A stretch of DNA of 64,000 nt from NCBI RefSeq assembly GCF_003265705.1, contig NW_020312859.1, forward strand, positions 1,079,500 through 1,143,499, read 5' to 3'. The notes below the pieces were generated by a model. The model was given only the letters and a program-made list of their open reading frames with translations, was not told the origin of the DNA and did no database searches. A program made the position numbers and the translations under genes. Of the stretch, positions 36,621 through 49,446 are shown piece by piece (positions within the stretch are counted from its first letter, which is position 1; the number at the start of each line of letters is the position of its first letter). The DNA is from Callorhinus ursinus (taxonomy: Eukaryota; Chordata; Mammalia; Carnivora; Otariidae).

Positions 36621-37164
36621 TCATTCAGTGCCATGCAGTGTGGATTGATAAAGACTGCGATTATGAGTTGTGGCATCGAGGGATACCTGCAAAAATGGAG
36701 TCAATTTGAGCTGTGCTTTAAAGGAGAGAGCACTTTTGATTCTAGCCATGATGGAGTAGTTGCTTCAAGTTGCCCTCTCACTGTCAAAGAACTAAAAAGC
36801 TAGATAAATAGATAAGCCACTATTCTTACACACTATCCAAGGCTGTGACCCTTGACAGAGGAAAATCGTGTTATCCTGGCATTCTCCTTGATGGCATTTT
36901 TGGAGCCACAGTGCAGGGACATAGAAGCCAAGCAGTGGTCTTGCTGGATGGAGGGAGAGGATATCAGAGTTTGGAGCTTCTTTCCAACACAGCTGGGGTT
37001 GGGAGGGCAGCATGCTAGAGAAGGTGCCCTGAGCACCTGTAGGAGAATTTCCCTTGCGCCCTTGGCTGACATTGGAAGTGTGCTTGCACAGCGCCAGAGT
37101 TGAGAGAACAGCTCTTGGGATACGGAGTCAGAAGCTTCAGAGGTCACTAAGAAATCCTACTTTT

Positions 37165-37368
37165 GGGGCGCCTGGGTGGCTCAGTCATTAAGCATCTGCC
37201 TTTGGCTCAGATCATGAGCCCAGGGTCCTGGGATCGAGCCCTGCATCGGGCTCTCTGCTCGGGGGGAAGCCTGCTTCTCCCTCTCCCACTCCCCCTGCTT
37301 GTGTTCCCTCTCTCGCTGTGTCTTTCTCTGTCTAATAAATAAATAAAAAATCTTTAAAAAGAAAAAAA
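37165..37368 (+). mobile_element. SINEC with exact 14-bp TSD
   Basis: AGAAATCCTACTTT at 37150-37163 and 37369-37382. The body is near consensus, so this is a young copy. Confidence 0.95.
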
Positions 37369-37609
37369 GAAATCCTACTTTCTTTGGTAGGAATGTAGGA
37401 TTCCAGACTATTCCAGTGCCCAGGGAGAACAGGGTGACTGAGCATTTAGTTGAGGTCACACACCTAGAGTTCTATACCCAGTAAAGATATCCTTCAAAAA
37501 CAAAGGCAGTTATCAATTTGGATTTGAAAAGTTGAATGACCAGTAACCACAAGACAAATGAAAACTTCTCTCCCAGAAGAAATCAGTTTGATAATTTTGT
37601 ATATCTGTC

Positions 37610-37970
37610 TGTTATGGATTCCTAACAGTTCCCCAAAAAAGTTATATTGAAGTCCTAATCCCCAGTGCCTCAGAATGTGACCTTATTTGAAAATAAGGTT
37701 TTTACAGAAGTAATCAAATTAAAATGAGATTAAGATGGGCCTTAATCCAATACAAAAGGGGAAATTTGGATCCAGAGACAGACATGCATGCACAGAGGAG
37801 AAATTTGAACCCAGACACAGAACAATGAGGAGACGACCCAGGGAGACCACAAGGTAAAGATAAAGGCAGAGACTGAAGGGATGCATCTACAAGCCGAGGA
37901 ACGCCCAAGATTCCAGAAAACCACCAGAAGCTAGGGTCGAGGTCTGGAACAGATTCTCCCTATAGCCCCA
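37610..37970 (+). mobile_element. MaLR-type LTR remnant
   Basis: TTGAAGTCCTAATCCCCAGT, CCTCAGAATGTGACCTTATT and ATGGGCCTTAATCCAATACA match the plus orientation of the family seen reversed at 20875-21258. Diverged. Confidence 0.65.
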
Positions 37971-38758
37971 ACTAGCAAAATGTTCTTAGGCCTTATAAAT
38001 TCATATTTTAGGAGGGAAATGAGAAGCGATTCACCTGTGATACCACCTTTAGAAATGAAAGGGCCATTTTTCTCCTCCTCCTCTTCCTCTTCTCAGGAGA
38101 AAGCAGACTCCAGAGAAGTCACACCTTCAAATTGAGGGCACAAGTATGTGAAACCAGGCAGCCCAACCTCCATCCCCACCCCAAATCACTACCACCTCGA
38201 CTACACAGAGGAAACCAGGAATACACCCCAGCCTCCCAACCTTGACCTGCAGTTTCCTCTTCTCCTGGACCCTACAAGGAGCCCACATGTGATGCTGCAG
38301 CAGCAACTGGGATTCGGGGGTACATAGGGCCTCTGCCCATGTTCCAAAGTGTGTGGCCCTGCTTCCCAGCTCTACCCTGAACAACACCCCCTCCGCATCC
38401 CAGTGGAACCGCACAAACTCACCCTCTCAGAGAGGTCAGCCCCAACACGGCCGGCAAGTCCAGCACGCAGCTGACCCTGCTTATGTAGAGCCCAGGTCAT
38501 CGCACCCAGAAGCTTTCCATTTCCCAATCAAGACCATTAACTGCCTGCAGAGCTCTCAGCAGTTTTGGTCCTGAGTATGGTTGGAACAAGGAGTAGGGAA
38601 TGCAAGGGTGTCTGTCAAGGTTTAGGCTGAAAATTCCCAAGTGCTCTTTATTCATGCCTCCTGTGTACCCCAATCATGATATCATATAACACACACCACA
38701 GGAGGGCTTGTGACGCTTGTGCACTTCCCACTTGAATCTTTGAGATGGGGAAACTCAC

Positions 38759-38781
38759 CTGGTGCCCCTCACCAGGGGCAG
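38759..38781 (-). other. Candidate 23-nt leader exon of the minus-strand ZNF
   Basis: On the minus strand, the acceptor CTTCTCTTCTCTCAG and donor CAG then GTGAGT enclose 23 nt. It lies 2.9 kb upstream of KRAB-A. It has no ATG, so it would be leader. Both splice signals are strong, but nothing else supports it. Confidence 0.3.
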
Positions 38782-39719
38782 CTGAGAGAAGAGAAGCAGT
38801 TAGGTGACTTAAGTGCGTGATGGTGTAAGAATATCCTGGAATGTCCAGGTGGAGCTGATACAATCAAAATCCTCCTTGGAAGAAGGAGGCAGGTGCATCA
38901 GGTGATGAAAGGGGGTCAAGAGCTAAGGCAGGATGAGGAAACGGGTCCTCCTTCGAGCCTGCAGAAGGAATGCAGTCTTGCCAGTACCTTGAGTTTCGCC
39001 CCATAAGAGCCATCTCAGACTTCCGGCCTCCAGAACTGTAAAGTCATCAATTTGCTGGGGGAAATCCTGTGAACCCGTCAGGTGCTAAGCACTTCCAAGC
39101 CCGTGATCTCATTTACTGACACAGTTGTCCTCTACGGACATTATTGTTATTTTGGAGATTGAGGAAAGGGAGGATTCTGAGAAAGGCAATTTGCCCGAAG
39201 ACCTCCTAGCGGTGAGGGGCCCCATGGGGCTTCAGCCTCCCAGCTGAAAGACTAGGCTCTTTGGCATGATCCTCCAGGGTAGAATCCTGAGCAACGTTCA
39301 AATGCCTAACTTTGCATCTGGCCCCAGTTTACTTGGCAGACTCATCAACCACCAATCCCCTACACCCACATATTTCTCACACTCCATGCTTCTGAGGTGT
39401 ATATATATATATAATTCTCTCTTTCTAGGCTTTATTCCTAGAACAAGGACTGTACCTTTCATGTCTTTTTATAGGAAGCCTTCAGCTCGAGGGTCTGGCA
39501 TTTTACCTGCCAGTAAAGAGGCATTCTTTTAAGAGTCTCCCGCCACCCACCCGCATCTTGAAATCCCATCAGTGTTGGTATGATCGTTCTCACTTTATTA
39601 TAAATTTCAAACATTATTTTTCTAAGATCACATGGCCAGACAGTTGTGGTCCTGATGGGCTATATCCCAAAGTTGTTGGAGGGCTTGGCAGTTGCCACAA
39701 AACGCTCCATTATAAATAC

Positions 39720-39835
39720 AGAAAGGCAGAAATTGTGACAAGCTGCTTAGCATTAACAAATTTTAGGAGCTTGGGTAGGTACTTAACCTTGGTGTATCTC
39801 TGTTTTCTCCTCTTTAAAATGAAGGCATTGGGCCT
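39720..39835 (+). mobile_element. MIR remnant
   Basis: AGCTTGGGTAGGTACTTAAC followed by TCTGTTTTCTCCTCTTTAAA is a diverged MIR core. A further weak MIR/L2 piece lies near 39060-39200. Confidence 0.55.
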
Positions 39836-39939
39836 TTCACATTTTTTTATCATAAGCTTGATGCAAACATGTCTGTGATTCTGCAGGTATAACCTGAGAC
39901 TGCAGGGAAAAAAGACTTTCTTTTGGGTCTGACTTTTTA

Positions 39940-40400
39940 AAAATAATAGACATTTTTATTGAGATAATTGTAGATTCACATGCCATTGTAAGAAATAACA
40001 GAGATTCCATATACCATTTGCCCAGTTTACCCAATGGTAACATCTTGCAAAATGATAGTATAGTAAGAAAACCAGGGTGTTAACATTGATAAAATTCTCC
40101 ATTCTTTTTCAGATTCCCCTAGTGTGCTTCCTGTGTGGGTGTGTGTGTTCTGTACAACGTTGTTATATGTGCAGGGTTGTGTATCCAGCACCACAGTCAT
40201 ATTATAGACATCAGCCGCTGGTCTACATGATGGCCATAAATTCTGAATACAGGTAAATATATACATACATATACAATGATTTATTGTTACAATACATGAT
40301 ACACCCAGTGGCTTCTGTGATATATTTAAACTCTTATTCCTCATTAGCAACATGTGGTTCCCTGTACTTTGCAAAACTGCACTGAACATGGGCCATTGAC
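39940..40400 (+). mobile_element. Old L1 3'-UTR-like fragment
   Basis: TTATTGAGATAATTGTAGAT, CCAGTTTACCCAATGGTAAC and ATCTTGCAAAATGATAGTAT belong to a common mammalian L1 3' region, related to 12343-12680. Confidence 0.6.
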
Positions 40401-40897
40401 CTGGCATTTTCAGTAGTCCCTCTACTTGTATATGGGATGCATACTTCAGATGATTTTTGTCCCTGACTTTCACAAGATAACCCGTGCCTTGACCATCCCT
40501 CAGAAGAAGTAATCAGAGTCTCAAATCTGGAGAAATCTGGAGAATGTGCAGCCAATTCCACGTGGCTATATTGTCCAACCCAGCTTTGGAAATTAATCCA
40601 ACCAGTTTCTCCCCATTCTGGCATAAAAGGGTAGCACGTGGTCCTGTTAGGCTCACGTTGAGTGACCTCCCTCTACCTTGTCAAATATAGGCATTAACTG
40701 ATTATGTAGCATGGTCACAAGCTAAATATTTATCCATGTTTCCCAACCTTCTGGCTACCCGTAAATTTGTAATTGGTTTGTCTTCCTCACTAGAATGTAT
40801 ACTCCGTGAGGGAGTAGAATTTTTCTGTCTTGTCCACTGATGGGTATATCCTCAGCAGCTAGGAACGTGTATACCTGAAAGAAATAGGCTCTCATTT

Positions 40898-41076
40898 TTT
40901 TTTAAGAGATTTTATTTATTTGACAGAGAGAGACACGGTGAGAGAGGGAACACAAGCAGGGGGCGTGGGAGAGGGAGAAGCAGGCTTCCCACTGAGCAGG
41001 AAGCCCAATGCAAGGCTCGATCCCAGGACCCTGGGATCGACTCAGACGCTTAACGACTGAGCCACCCAGGCGCCCC
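40898..41076 (-). mobile_element. SINEC
   Basis: Complete reverse copy. AGGCTCTCATTTTT / AGGCTCTCAATTTT flank it. Confidence 0.94.
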
Positions 41077-41433
41077 GAGGCTCTCAATTTTTAAATGCAT
41101 GATTTAAATATGGGAACTGAGGAAGGAAGGGGATGAAGAGGAAATGACCAGATGCTGGATTTGGAAACAGTGAAAAATTGAAGTTGATTCTTAGAATTCT
41201 ACCCACCAACCTGGAAGGATATTTCTCTATAGTTCTTCCACATTTCATACTATGATCTTGCTCCTGGTGCTTGGAAGGAAGAGCAAAAATTACTTGATGT
41301 TACCTTTTTTCTCTTTTCAGAATATATATATATAGGTTAGGTGACATGGTGTAGGTTCCCAGTTCTTCGTAACAGAACTAGAATCTGAATCCATTCTTCC
41401 TAAAGCTCTGGTGAACTCTTCCCACTAGAGCAA

Positions 41434-41630
41434 TTTTTTTTTTTTTAGATTTTATTTATTTATTTGACCGAGAGAACAAGAGAGCACAAGCAGGGGGAGC
41501 AGCCAAGGGAAGGGAAGAAGCTGGCTCCCCGCTGAGCAGGGAGACTGATACGGGGCTGGATCCCAGGACCCCGGGATCATGACCAAAGCCAAAGGCAGAC
41601 GCTTAACGGACTGAGCCACCCAAGTGCTCC
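41434..41630 (-). mobile_element. SINEC
   Basis: Complete reverse copy. CTAGAGCAAT is the target duplication. Confidence 0.93.
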
Positions 41631-41651
41631 TAGAGCAATAAATAAAAATAT

Positions 41652-41800
41652 ATTTTATTTATTTATTTGAGAGAGAGAGACAGAGCACGAGTGGGGGGAG
41701 GGGCAAAGGGAGAGGGACCAGACTCCCCGCGGAGCGTGGATCCAGAATCTGGCAGATCCCAGGACCCTGAGATCATGACCTGAGCTACCCAGGCATCCCT
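41652..41800 (-). mobile_element. SINEC, internally shortened
   Basis: Tail TTTATTTATTTATTTGAGAG. The head ends GAGCTACCCAGGCATCCC, with the middle of the tRNA part missing. Confidence 0.85.
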
Positions 41801-42219
41801 AGGAATTTTCTTCAATAGTTTTAATCCCAGAAACAGAGTTCACATCATTTATTTATGTCTACTTGGATTGGGTGTACAGTTTTCCACACAATCTTTTTAT
41901 CATTTACCATATTGCCTCTATTCCTAAAGAGTTTTCATGATCTAATTTATTATCTTCAATGAAAAACCTCAGTAAATTATTTTTGATTATGGTATTCTTC
42001 TTCACTTCCTACTCTCAATATAGGGAAGATGATAAAGACAAAGCTTTGGCTTATTTCAAATCCTAGGCTGAATCTTCTCATCTTTATGGTGGATATTTCA
42101 AAGAACCATGGTCAAAGGAAGATAGAAAATACATCTGTAATCATATAAATGCTGTTTCCTTGCTGAGTATGTTCTTAAATTTCCTACATGAGTTTTATAT
42201 TCTAGGATTTTTCAGTATG

Positions 42220-43370
42220 AATTCTGATGAACAAGAGTTGAGGATTCAGTGTGGAAAGCTATTTAGCTATAGATAGAGTCTCTCTGGATGAATTCTCTGG
42301 TGTTTAGTAAAGATGTGGCACCTAGAGACCTTTGCAGTATTGTCATGATTTTAGAAATTCTGTTTCCTGTGCATTTTCTGACATTGAACAAGGTATGACC
42401 TTCTTTTAAATGCTTTTTTTACACTGAATACAAAGGGTTTCCCTTCTAAGTGAGTTCTTTTATGACTGCTGAAATTAGATGCAGTTCTGAAGGTCTTGTC
42501 ACACTGGCTACATCGCTCTGGCTTTTCTCCAGTATGAGTTCTTTCATGCTGGGTAAGATCATAACTAAAATCATGTCCACACACTCGACAATGAAAAAGT
42601 TTCTCTCCAGTGTGATTTTTTAATGCTGTCTCAGGACTTCTTGACTAAAGATCTTTTCACATAGATTGTTTGAAGGGTTTCTCTCCACTATGAGTCCTCT
42701 GATGTCTATTAGATTGTGAGTAAAACTTAAAGCATTTTTCACATTTATCACATTTGTTTAGTGTTGGTTCAGTAGGCCTTGCCCAGTGTTCAATAAGCTT
42801 TGAAACTTTGTCCAAGGTATCTATACATTTATTGCATTCAAAGTGTTGCCCTGGGGTATGAATTCTCTTATGTCATTTCAAGGTCGCCTATTAGCTAAAG
42901 TCCCTTCTATATTCATCACACAGAAAGGCTTTTTCTCCGGTGTGAACTCTCTGATGTTCAATAGGGAGGGAGTAAAATGGAAAGGCCTTGTTACATGCAT
43001 CACATTTGTGTAGTTTGGGTCCTATGTGCTTTTTCTGATGTTGTATAAACTTTGAAGCTCTGGTAAAAAGTATTTCCACAATCATGACCTTCAGAGAGTT
43101 GCTCGAATGCATGGACGTTTTGATGAATAGGAAACAATGAACAACACCTAAAAGGCCTTCGAGTATGCATCCTATTTGTGTTTCTCTACTGTATGAATTT
43201 TCTTATGTTGAGTGAAGGGTGAGAAAGGACTGAATGTCATCCCACAGTCCTCATACTCATTGTTCTGCATTCCAGTGAAAGTCTTTGCTGTGCAGTCAAG
43301 TGTGAGCTCTGTCTGAAGGCACTCTAGCATTCATTAAGTTCAGGAGAAGAATCCAGAGTTGGCTGGCAGG
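42220..43370 (-). pseudogene. Decayed zinc-finger exon of the paralogue
   Basis: Recognisable units on the minus strand include CDACNKAFPFYSLPIEHQRV, CRVCGHDFSYDLTQHERTH (one residue short) and CSQCDKTFRTASNFSSHKRT. Between them are stops, frameshifts and units without Cys pairs (for example FVFSVKKAFKRRSYLVQCQK). The left end fades near 42220. Confidence 0.88.
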
Positions 43371-43644
43371 CTGATGGGGAGACAATAAGAGAAGAAAAGA
43401 AGATTAGACTCTCACATCACAATATAAATCACAATGAGGGGTATGTATGTGTAGGATACAAGGAAATGGTGACTGCAGGTTCGGAAGTGGCAGCGTGTGG
43501 GGGTGATTCAGAGCGAGTGGTGCAACTATGCATTTTGAAGGTCTCACTTAAAAGCAGCACCAATATTTAATAAAAAGGCACAGACATTATTCTTTAAACT
43601 TTCAAGTTTTTTTCCTGTAAGTATTACCTATTAAAAATTTCACG

Positions 43645-43850
43645 CTCCAGGGACTCATGGATGGCTCAGTTGGTTGAGCATCTGCCTTTGGCTCAGGTCA
43701 TGATCTCAGGGTTCTGGGATCAAGTTCCACTTCAGCCTCCTTGCTCAGCAGGGAGTCTGCTTCTCCCTCTCCCTCTGCCTGCCATGCCGCCTACTTGTGC
43801 TCTCTCTCTCTCTCTCTGACAAATAAATAAATAAAATCTTAAAATAAAAA
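43645..43850 (+). mobile_element. SINEC
   Basis: The head is altered (GGGACTCATGGATGGCTCAG); the rest is complete. It lies just right of the finger exon. Confidence 0.9.
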
Positions 43851-43866
43851 AAATTTTACACTCCCA

Positions 43867-44048
43867 AAACTTATTTATTTTTTATTTATGAGAGAGTGGG
43901 GAAGGTGCAGAGGGAGAGAGAAAATCCTCAAGCAGACTCCCCACTGCGTGCAGAGCCCGATGCAGGGCTCCATCCCAGGACCCTGAGATCATGACCTGAG
44001 CTGAAATCAAGAGTCAGATGCCTAACTGACTGAGCCACCCAGGTGCCC
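43867..44048 (-). mobile_element. SINEC
   Basis: Reverse copy, tail-to-tail with the previous one. TTACACTC repeats flank it. Confidence 0.9.
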
Positions 44049-44524
44049 TTACACTCAAAAAATTTTACACTTAATAGACAAAGTGTTAATTGGGATTTTA
44101 CTCTCAAGTTTTTTGTTTAGCCACAGATTTTAATGATTTGATACATGATTAAATATAAATATAGTACATTGATTTTAATGTTACTTCAACACTAACAATC
44201 AGAGTGCCATACTAGACTTACCCATTGATTTACTACCTGGAATTTGCATTGTGTCCATTTGTTAATATAAAGAGTGATCCACTAACTTGTATGTAGGTCT
44301 TTGTGGACTTAATCACCAGTATACTATATTTAAAGTTCCAGAATTAGACTTGTTCAAAGAGGAATCTCAATTGTATATTTGCCACATATTAAAGCACGAA
44401 ACTCAAGTTTTGCTCCATTTGCACTCTATAAACTCTAATATATGTATATATCATTACTATCATGGTTTTTTCAACCTCAGGTTCTACCAGTATTTTATAT
44501 TTTTGCCAATCAGATACAAAGTTG

Positions 44525-44670
44525 TTTTTTTTTTTTAAGATTTTATTTATTTGTCAGAGAGAAAGAGAGCACAGGCAGGGGGAGCGGCAAGCAGAGGGAG
44601 AAGCAGGACCCTGGGATCGTGACCTGAGCTAAAGGCAGACACCTAACCAACTGAGCCACCCAGGCATCCG
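44525..44670 (-). mobile_element. SINEC, internally deleted
   Basis: GATACAAAGTT at 44514 and 44671 is the target duplication. About 40 bp of the middle (the CTTCCCGCTGAGCAGGGAG block) are missing. Confidence 0.92.
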
Positions 44671-44895
44671 GATACAAAGTTTTACCACTGATTTTTGTAT
44701 TTGGATTTATCCAATTGCTACAAAAACATTTGGGTTTTGCTTCCTGAAATAAAACAAAATAAATTAGAAAAATATGAGGTAGTAAATATGAGACCCTCTA
44801 CCACCTAGAAAAAGTGTAATTAGCATAGCATCCTGTTACTTGCCTGCACCCGAACCGTTGGTAATGCTACTCTGGTCTCAAAATGATGGATAAGG

Positions 44896-45078
44896 GGGGT
44901 GCCTGGGTGGCTCAGTCGTTAAGCGTCTGCCTTCAGCTCAGGTCATGATCCCAGGGTCCTGGGATCGAGCCCAGCATCGGGCTCCTTGCTCAGGGGGGAG
45001 CCTGCTTCTCTCTCTCCCTCTGCTGCTCCCCCTGCTTGCGCTCTCTCTCTGTCAAATAAATAAATAAAATCTTTTTAA
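44896..45078 (+). mobile_element. SINEC with exact 16-bp TSD
   Basis: AAAATGATGGATAAGG at 44880-44895 and 45079-45094. Near-consensus body. Confidence 0.95.
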
Positions 45079-46254
45079 AAAATGATGGATAAGGTATTGC
45101 TAACTTGAAGCAGGATCAGGAAGTAATTTAAAAAATAAAGTAGAACTATTGGGAATGAATAAAGTCGATGGGATAAATGGAATAATACAGGCAAAGACAA
45201 AATAAAGAAATACTGTTATTTAGTAACTAGAAGCCTCAGAATAGAAGAAAAAAATTAAATGCACGGGAGAAAAATAATCTAGCATATCGGAATCCCAGAA
45301 ATAATGAGTCTTGCTGAACAGGCTTGGTCTCTTTCCATCAGCACTTTGAAAGTATCATCCTGCTGCCTCTGCCCTCCGCTATTTTTGAAAAGTCAGCTGC
45401 GTTTTATGCTGTTGTTCTCTTGTACATGATGGGTCGTTTTTCTCTTGCCGATTTCAAGATTTTCCCGCTGGCTTTCAACAGTTTGATCCTGATGGATGTA
45501 GTTGTAGAAGTCTCTTCTTCCCCTATGTGAAGTTTGTTGACCTTCTAGGATATGTAGATTACTGTTTTTCACCAAATTTGAGATCTTTCTGGACAATATT
45601 TAAATACTTTTTCTTTCTCTTTCTGTCTCTTCTCTCCTTCTAAGACTTCTACTAGACATATATTGGTATGCTTGATGGCATTCCACAGGTCTTTGATGCT
45701 CTGTTCATTTTTATTCATTCTTGTTCTTTCTCTTCTTCAGATTGGGTAATTTCTAGTTTCCTAGAAATTCAAGTTTGCTTTCTGCCAAATTCTCTTCTGC
45801 AAGTTCAGATCTGCTGTGGAGCCCCTCTAGTGAAATATCCACTTCAGTCATGGTACTTCTAAACTCCAGAACTTCCAGTTTTCATAAATTCTACCTCTGT
45901 AGTGATAGTCTTTATTTGAATCGTTGTCATGCCAGCCAGTTTCCTTTAGTTCTTTGAACATCTACCTACAAATACCATTTTTGAAGTCTTTGTAAGTCCA
46001 GCATCTGAGTTTCAGAATTTCTGTTGGCTGCTTTTCTCAGTGTGGGCCACAATTTCTGGTTTCTCTACATGGCTTGTAATTTTTTTTTTTTTTCCTTAAA
46101 AACAGGGTAACAGTGCAGCAACTCTGGAATTCTGATTTCTACCACACGAGGGCATTATTGTCATAGGTTTTGTTGTTTGGTGACTTGTCTGAACTGATTC
46201 TTTGGAGTCTGTCTCCCCTATGGTGTACAACCACTGTTGTCTCTGCTCATCATG

Positions 46255-46456
46255 TTATTGATTGATTGATTGATTTGAGAGAGAGAGAGTGAGCGAGTGG
46301 GGGGAGAGGCAAAGGGAGAGGGAGCGAGAGAATCTTATGCAGACTCCCCCCTGAGTGTGGGGCCTAACAAGGGACTTGATCTCCTGACCCTGAGATCATG
46401 ACCTGAGCCGAAATCAAGAGTTGGACACTTAACTGACTGAGCCACCCAGGCGCCCC
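46255..46456 (-). mobile_element. SINEC
   Basis: A GATTGATTGATTGATT run replaces the normal tail. Head complete. Confidence 0.9.
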
Positions 46457-46486
46457 CTGCTTTTCATTATAAACAATTTTTCTTTT

Positions 46487-46681
46487 CTTTTTTTTTTTTT
46501 AAAGATCTTATTTATTTATTTGACAGACAGCAAGAGAGCGAACACAAGAAGGGGGAGTGAGAGAGGGAGGAGCAGGCTTCCTGCTGAGCAGAGATTCCTA
46601 TGTGGGGCTCGATCCCAGGACCCCGGGATCATGACCTGAGCCAAAGGCAGACGCTTAACGACTGAGCCACCCAGGCACCCC
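46487..46681 (-). mobile_element. SINEC
   Basis: Complete. TATAAACAATTTTTCT / TATAAACAACTATTCT flank it. Confidence 0.93.
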
Positions 46682-47609
46682 TATAAACAACTATTCTTGA
46701 TTTCGTTCATAAACCTGGTTTCATTCCTGTTTCAGCATAGGTTGGTAGTTAGCCAATGATTGGTCAGGGATTGTGCTCAAACATCTCCAGCCAGTAAGTC
46801 TTTTACCTTTTGCCAATGAACCTATGTGAGGTTTGGGTATTGAATTCAAAGTTCAGTCTCTTTACAAGTCTGTGTCTCCTGTGTCTGCACAAGGCCTCCC
46901 ATTTATCCAGGAAAGGGTGGATAGTCAAGGTCCCCTCCTCTCCTAAGCATGTGCACCCCCTTGCTCAGAATTCCAGATCACCAGGATATAGGAAACTTAT
47001 CAAGGCTAACTATATCTATCTCCTTTCTTGGATTTCTGATTAAAGTCTTGGCTAGTTTGCCAGTTTGTTGCTGGCCCCAAGAAGGATCACAACTTTGACC
47101 TTCCTCAATGAGTTGCGCAGAGATGGCTACAGTTTTCAAAAACTTCTAAGTTTCCGAATTAAGTCAATCCTCTCTAGCAGCAAAGTGTCTAGTTTTCTAG
47201 CTTGCCATGAGTCTTCTGACCTGACAGCTGGGATAAAACACCAAGAATCTTGCTGTTCATTCCCATAGTTCAGTAGTTTCCTTGGAGAAATACTTCTCAG
47301 TTTCGTGTATGACCTTATTACCAGAGAAATGGCTGTTTCACAATTTTGTTCAGTTTTATCAGTGCTTTGAGGGAGAGGATTTGCTAAGCTTCTCATTCTG
47401 CCATTCTCTGTGTCCTATAAGGTAACTTAAGTGCCAAAGTACTGGGAGCCAACTAAATGAACCAGGGCATTGGTGTGTGCCTACAGTAAATTATCATGGG
47501 TATCATCTGATAATGGTTAGATCTTAGTAAGTGTTCAGTTGATAATTTTAAGGTAAGAATTAAAGGGTAATTCAGTTCTCACAGAGTGGTAAGATTGGGG
47601 TAATTTCTT

Positions 47610-47786
47610 TTTTTTTTAAAGTTTATTTATTAGAGAGAATACACAAGTAGGGATATGGGGAGAGGCAGAGGGAGAAGCAGACTCCCTGCTGAGCAGGGAG
47701 CCTGATGGGGCTCAATCCCAGGACCCTGGGACCATGACCTGAGCGGAAGGCAGACACTTAATGGACTGAGCCACCTAGGCACCCCT
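47610..47786 (-). mobile_element. SINEC
   Basis: Head ends CACCTAGGCACCCCT. GGGGTAATTTCTT / GGGGCCATTTCTT flank it. Confidence 0.92.
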
Positions 47787-49356
47787 GGGGCCATTTCTTA
47801 TGTTTTCTTTTCTAAAACTTCATAGATTGGCATTTGATTATGTATCAATTTATATTTTTTGAAAGCGTAATTCAAGGAAAGAGTATTTTCTTGTATTTTA
47901 CATGAGTGATCACAACTCAGGTTATGCTATCTTGAAATCAAGTTTATGCTTTGACTATTGTAAATGGAAACGTATTAAGGTCACCTTCATGGAGCAATTT
48001 TTAACCCAGGAAACTAAATACCTGGATGTTATTCGTGATTCCTATGAATGATTCTCAGAAATAGAGATTTTAAACTTACTTCTGGGCTTCCAGTTCACAT
48101 TACACACTGATTACAGCCTACCTACATTTGATCTATTCCCTGTTCTTTGAATTTAATTATGACCCAAAGCAGAAATTATATCCCCCTGCCACATTCTCCC
48201 CTTAATTTTTAGGCATCAGCTAATGGACAGTGACTTCTTCAAGATTCTATTATAAAACTTAAGAAGAAAATTATATTTTACTACATCTGAACTCTGCATT
48301 GAACTTACATTCTGTGTGATTTGAAATCCTGGTGGTTCCTACATTGATATTTAAGATCACAGCATCTCTCCCCAGTTAGACATAAACTTCTTGATTATTT
48401 GAGGTTAGTTTTATTACCCAGTTTGCTTGTTGATTTACCACAAACATTTTTAAAAGGACTCTTCCATGATCATTTGTTAAAAATCTCTGTAATACTTGTG
48501 CTTTTTGAATTATTCTTTTACTCATTTTTGCTCAATGAAATTGGTTATCCAGTTCAGCAATCCATGATCCATTGCACTGTTGTCTTAGTAAAATTAAAAT
48601 ATAAAAACAACAAAAATCAGCTTTTTAAAAAAAAATCCATCTCTGAATCTAAAAGAGAAAGCTAAACTTTGAAGAAAGGCTACAGTGGATACTGTGGACC
48701 ATCACCCAGATCCCCCTTTAAAACTAAGACGCTTACTCCTCCAGCTGTTTGGAGTATTAGCTGCTTATGGCTCACAGACGAGTCATTCTTTGGACATTGC
48801 CCTTGCCTGAAGACCGCTACCTGGCCCAAAGTTACACCCCTCCTGGATGCAGCCAGCAGACACATAAGGGCAGGGGTGCAAAGGTCCTACTCCTTTCCCT
48901 CAATTCAGATCAACTGAAGGGTCGTGTCAGCTCCAAAACTCCCTGTAGGATTGGATGAACCCTCTGTTGCAACAGCATTGGAGTTCAGTCTCTCCCTTGA
49001 CCCAATCCAGTTTCCCCTCACCCTTCACAGTTGTTCCCAAAAGAACGCCAAAACTTGCTACTTGCAAATCTCAGATAACAGATTCTATTTTTCTGGGATC
49101 CTGACCTATGTCAACGGTGTTTTAAAGGATATGCCTATAGACAGGCAAGAGTGTCTACCTCTTTAAGAAGAGAGATGTAGGAAGAGGGACTCTAGCACAA
49201 TAATGATGATGGGTAAAAAGATCCATTTGCGTATTTTTTCCCCTGTACTAAAGCCCATGCAAAGAGCTCATGCCTCATCACCTCAGGGACCCAGGTTCCT
49301 CTGACCATTTGGGGTGTGGGTTGTGATGAAATGCACCTGCTCACCGTGTCAATTAC
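47787..49356. other. Intron of the dead paralogue; no gene seen
   Basis: No named repeat or gene. Frames here (for example 48399-48665) show no domain. Confidence 0.5.
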
Positions 49357-49446
49357 CTGAGCATGGGGTATCTGTCCCCTCTCTCACCATCATCCAGGGA
49401 TCACTGCCTCGCTTCAGAGAAGACCTCACTTCTGCTTTAAAAAGCC
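49357..49446 (-). pseudogene. KRAB-B exon of the dead paralogue
   Basis: A 90-nt exon between TCTATGCAG and GTAATT. It codes GLFKAEVRSSLKRGSDPWMM and on to TPCS. It is open and in phase, but six bases shorter than the sister exon. Confidence 0.82.

Larger units (their letters stand above)
45290..47400 (-). mobile_element. Old L1M element, interrupted by two SINEs
   Basis: GGCATTCCACAGGTCTTTGA, CTCTGTTCATTTTTATTCAT and GAGCCCCTCTAGTGAAATAT are a familiar L1M text, usually read on the strand opposite to the L1 sense. The match is good to about 46250 and weaker after 46690. Confidence 0.65.

Noticed and set aside
48399..48665. 88-codon plus-strand frame
   Set aside because: AT-driven hydrophobic frame in the intron of the dead ZNF, with no signal or motif family.
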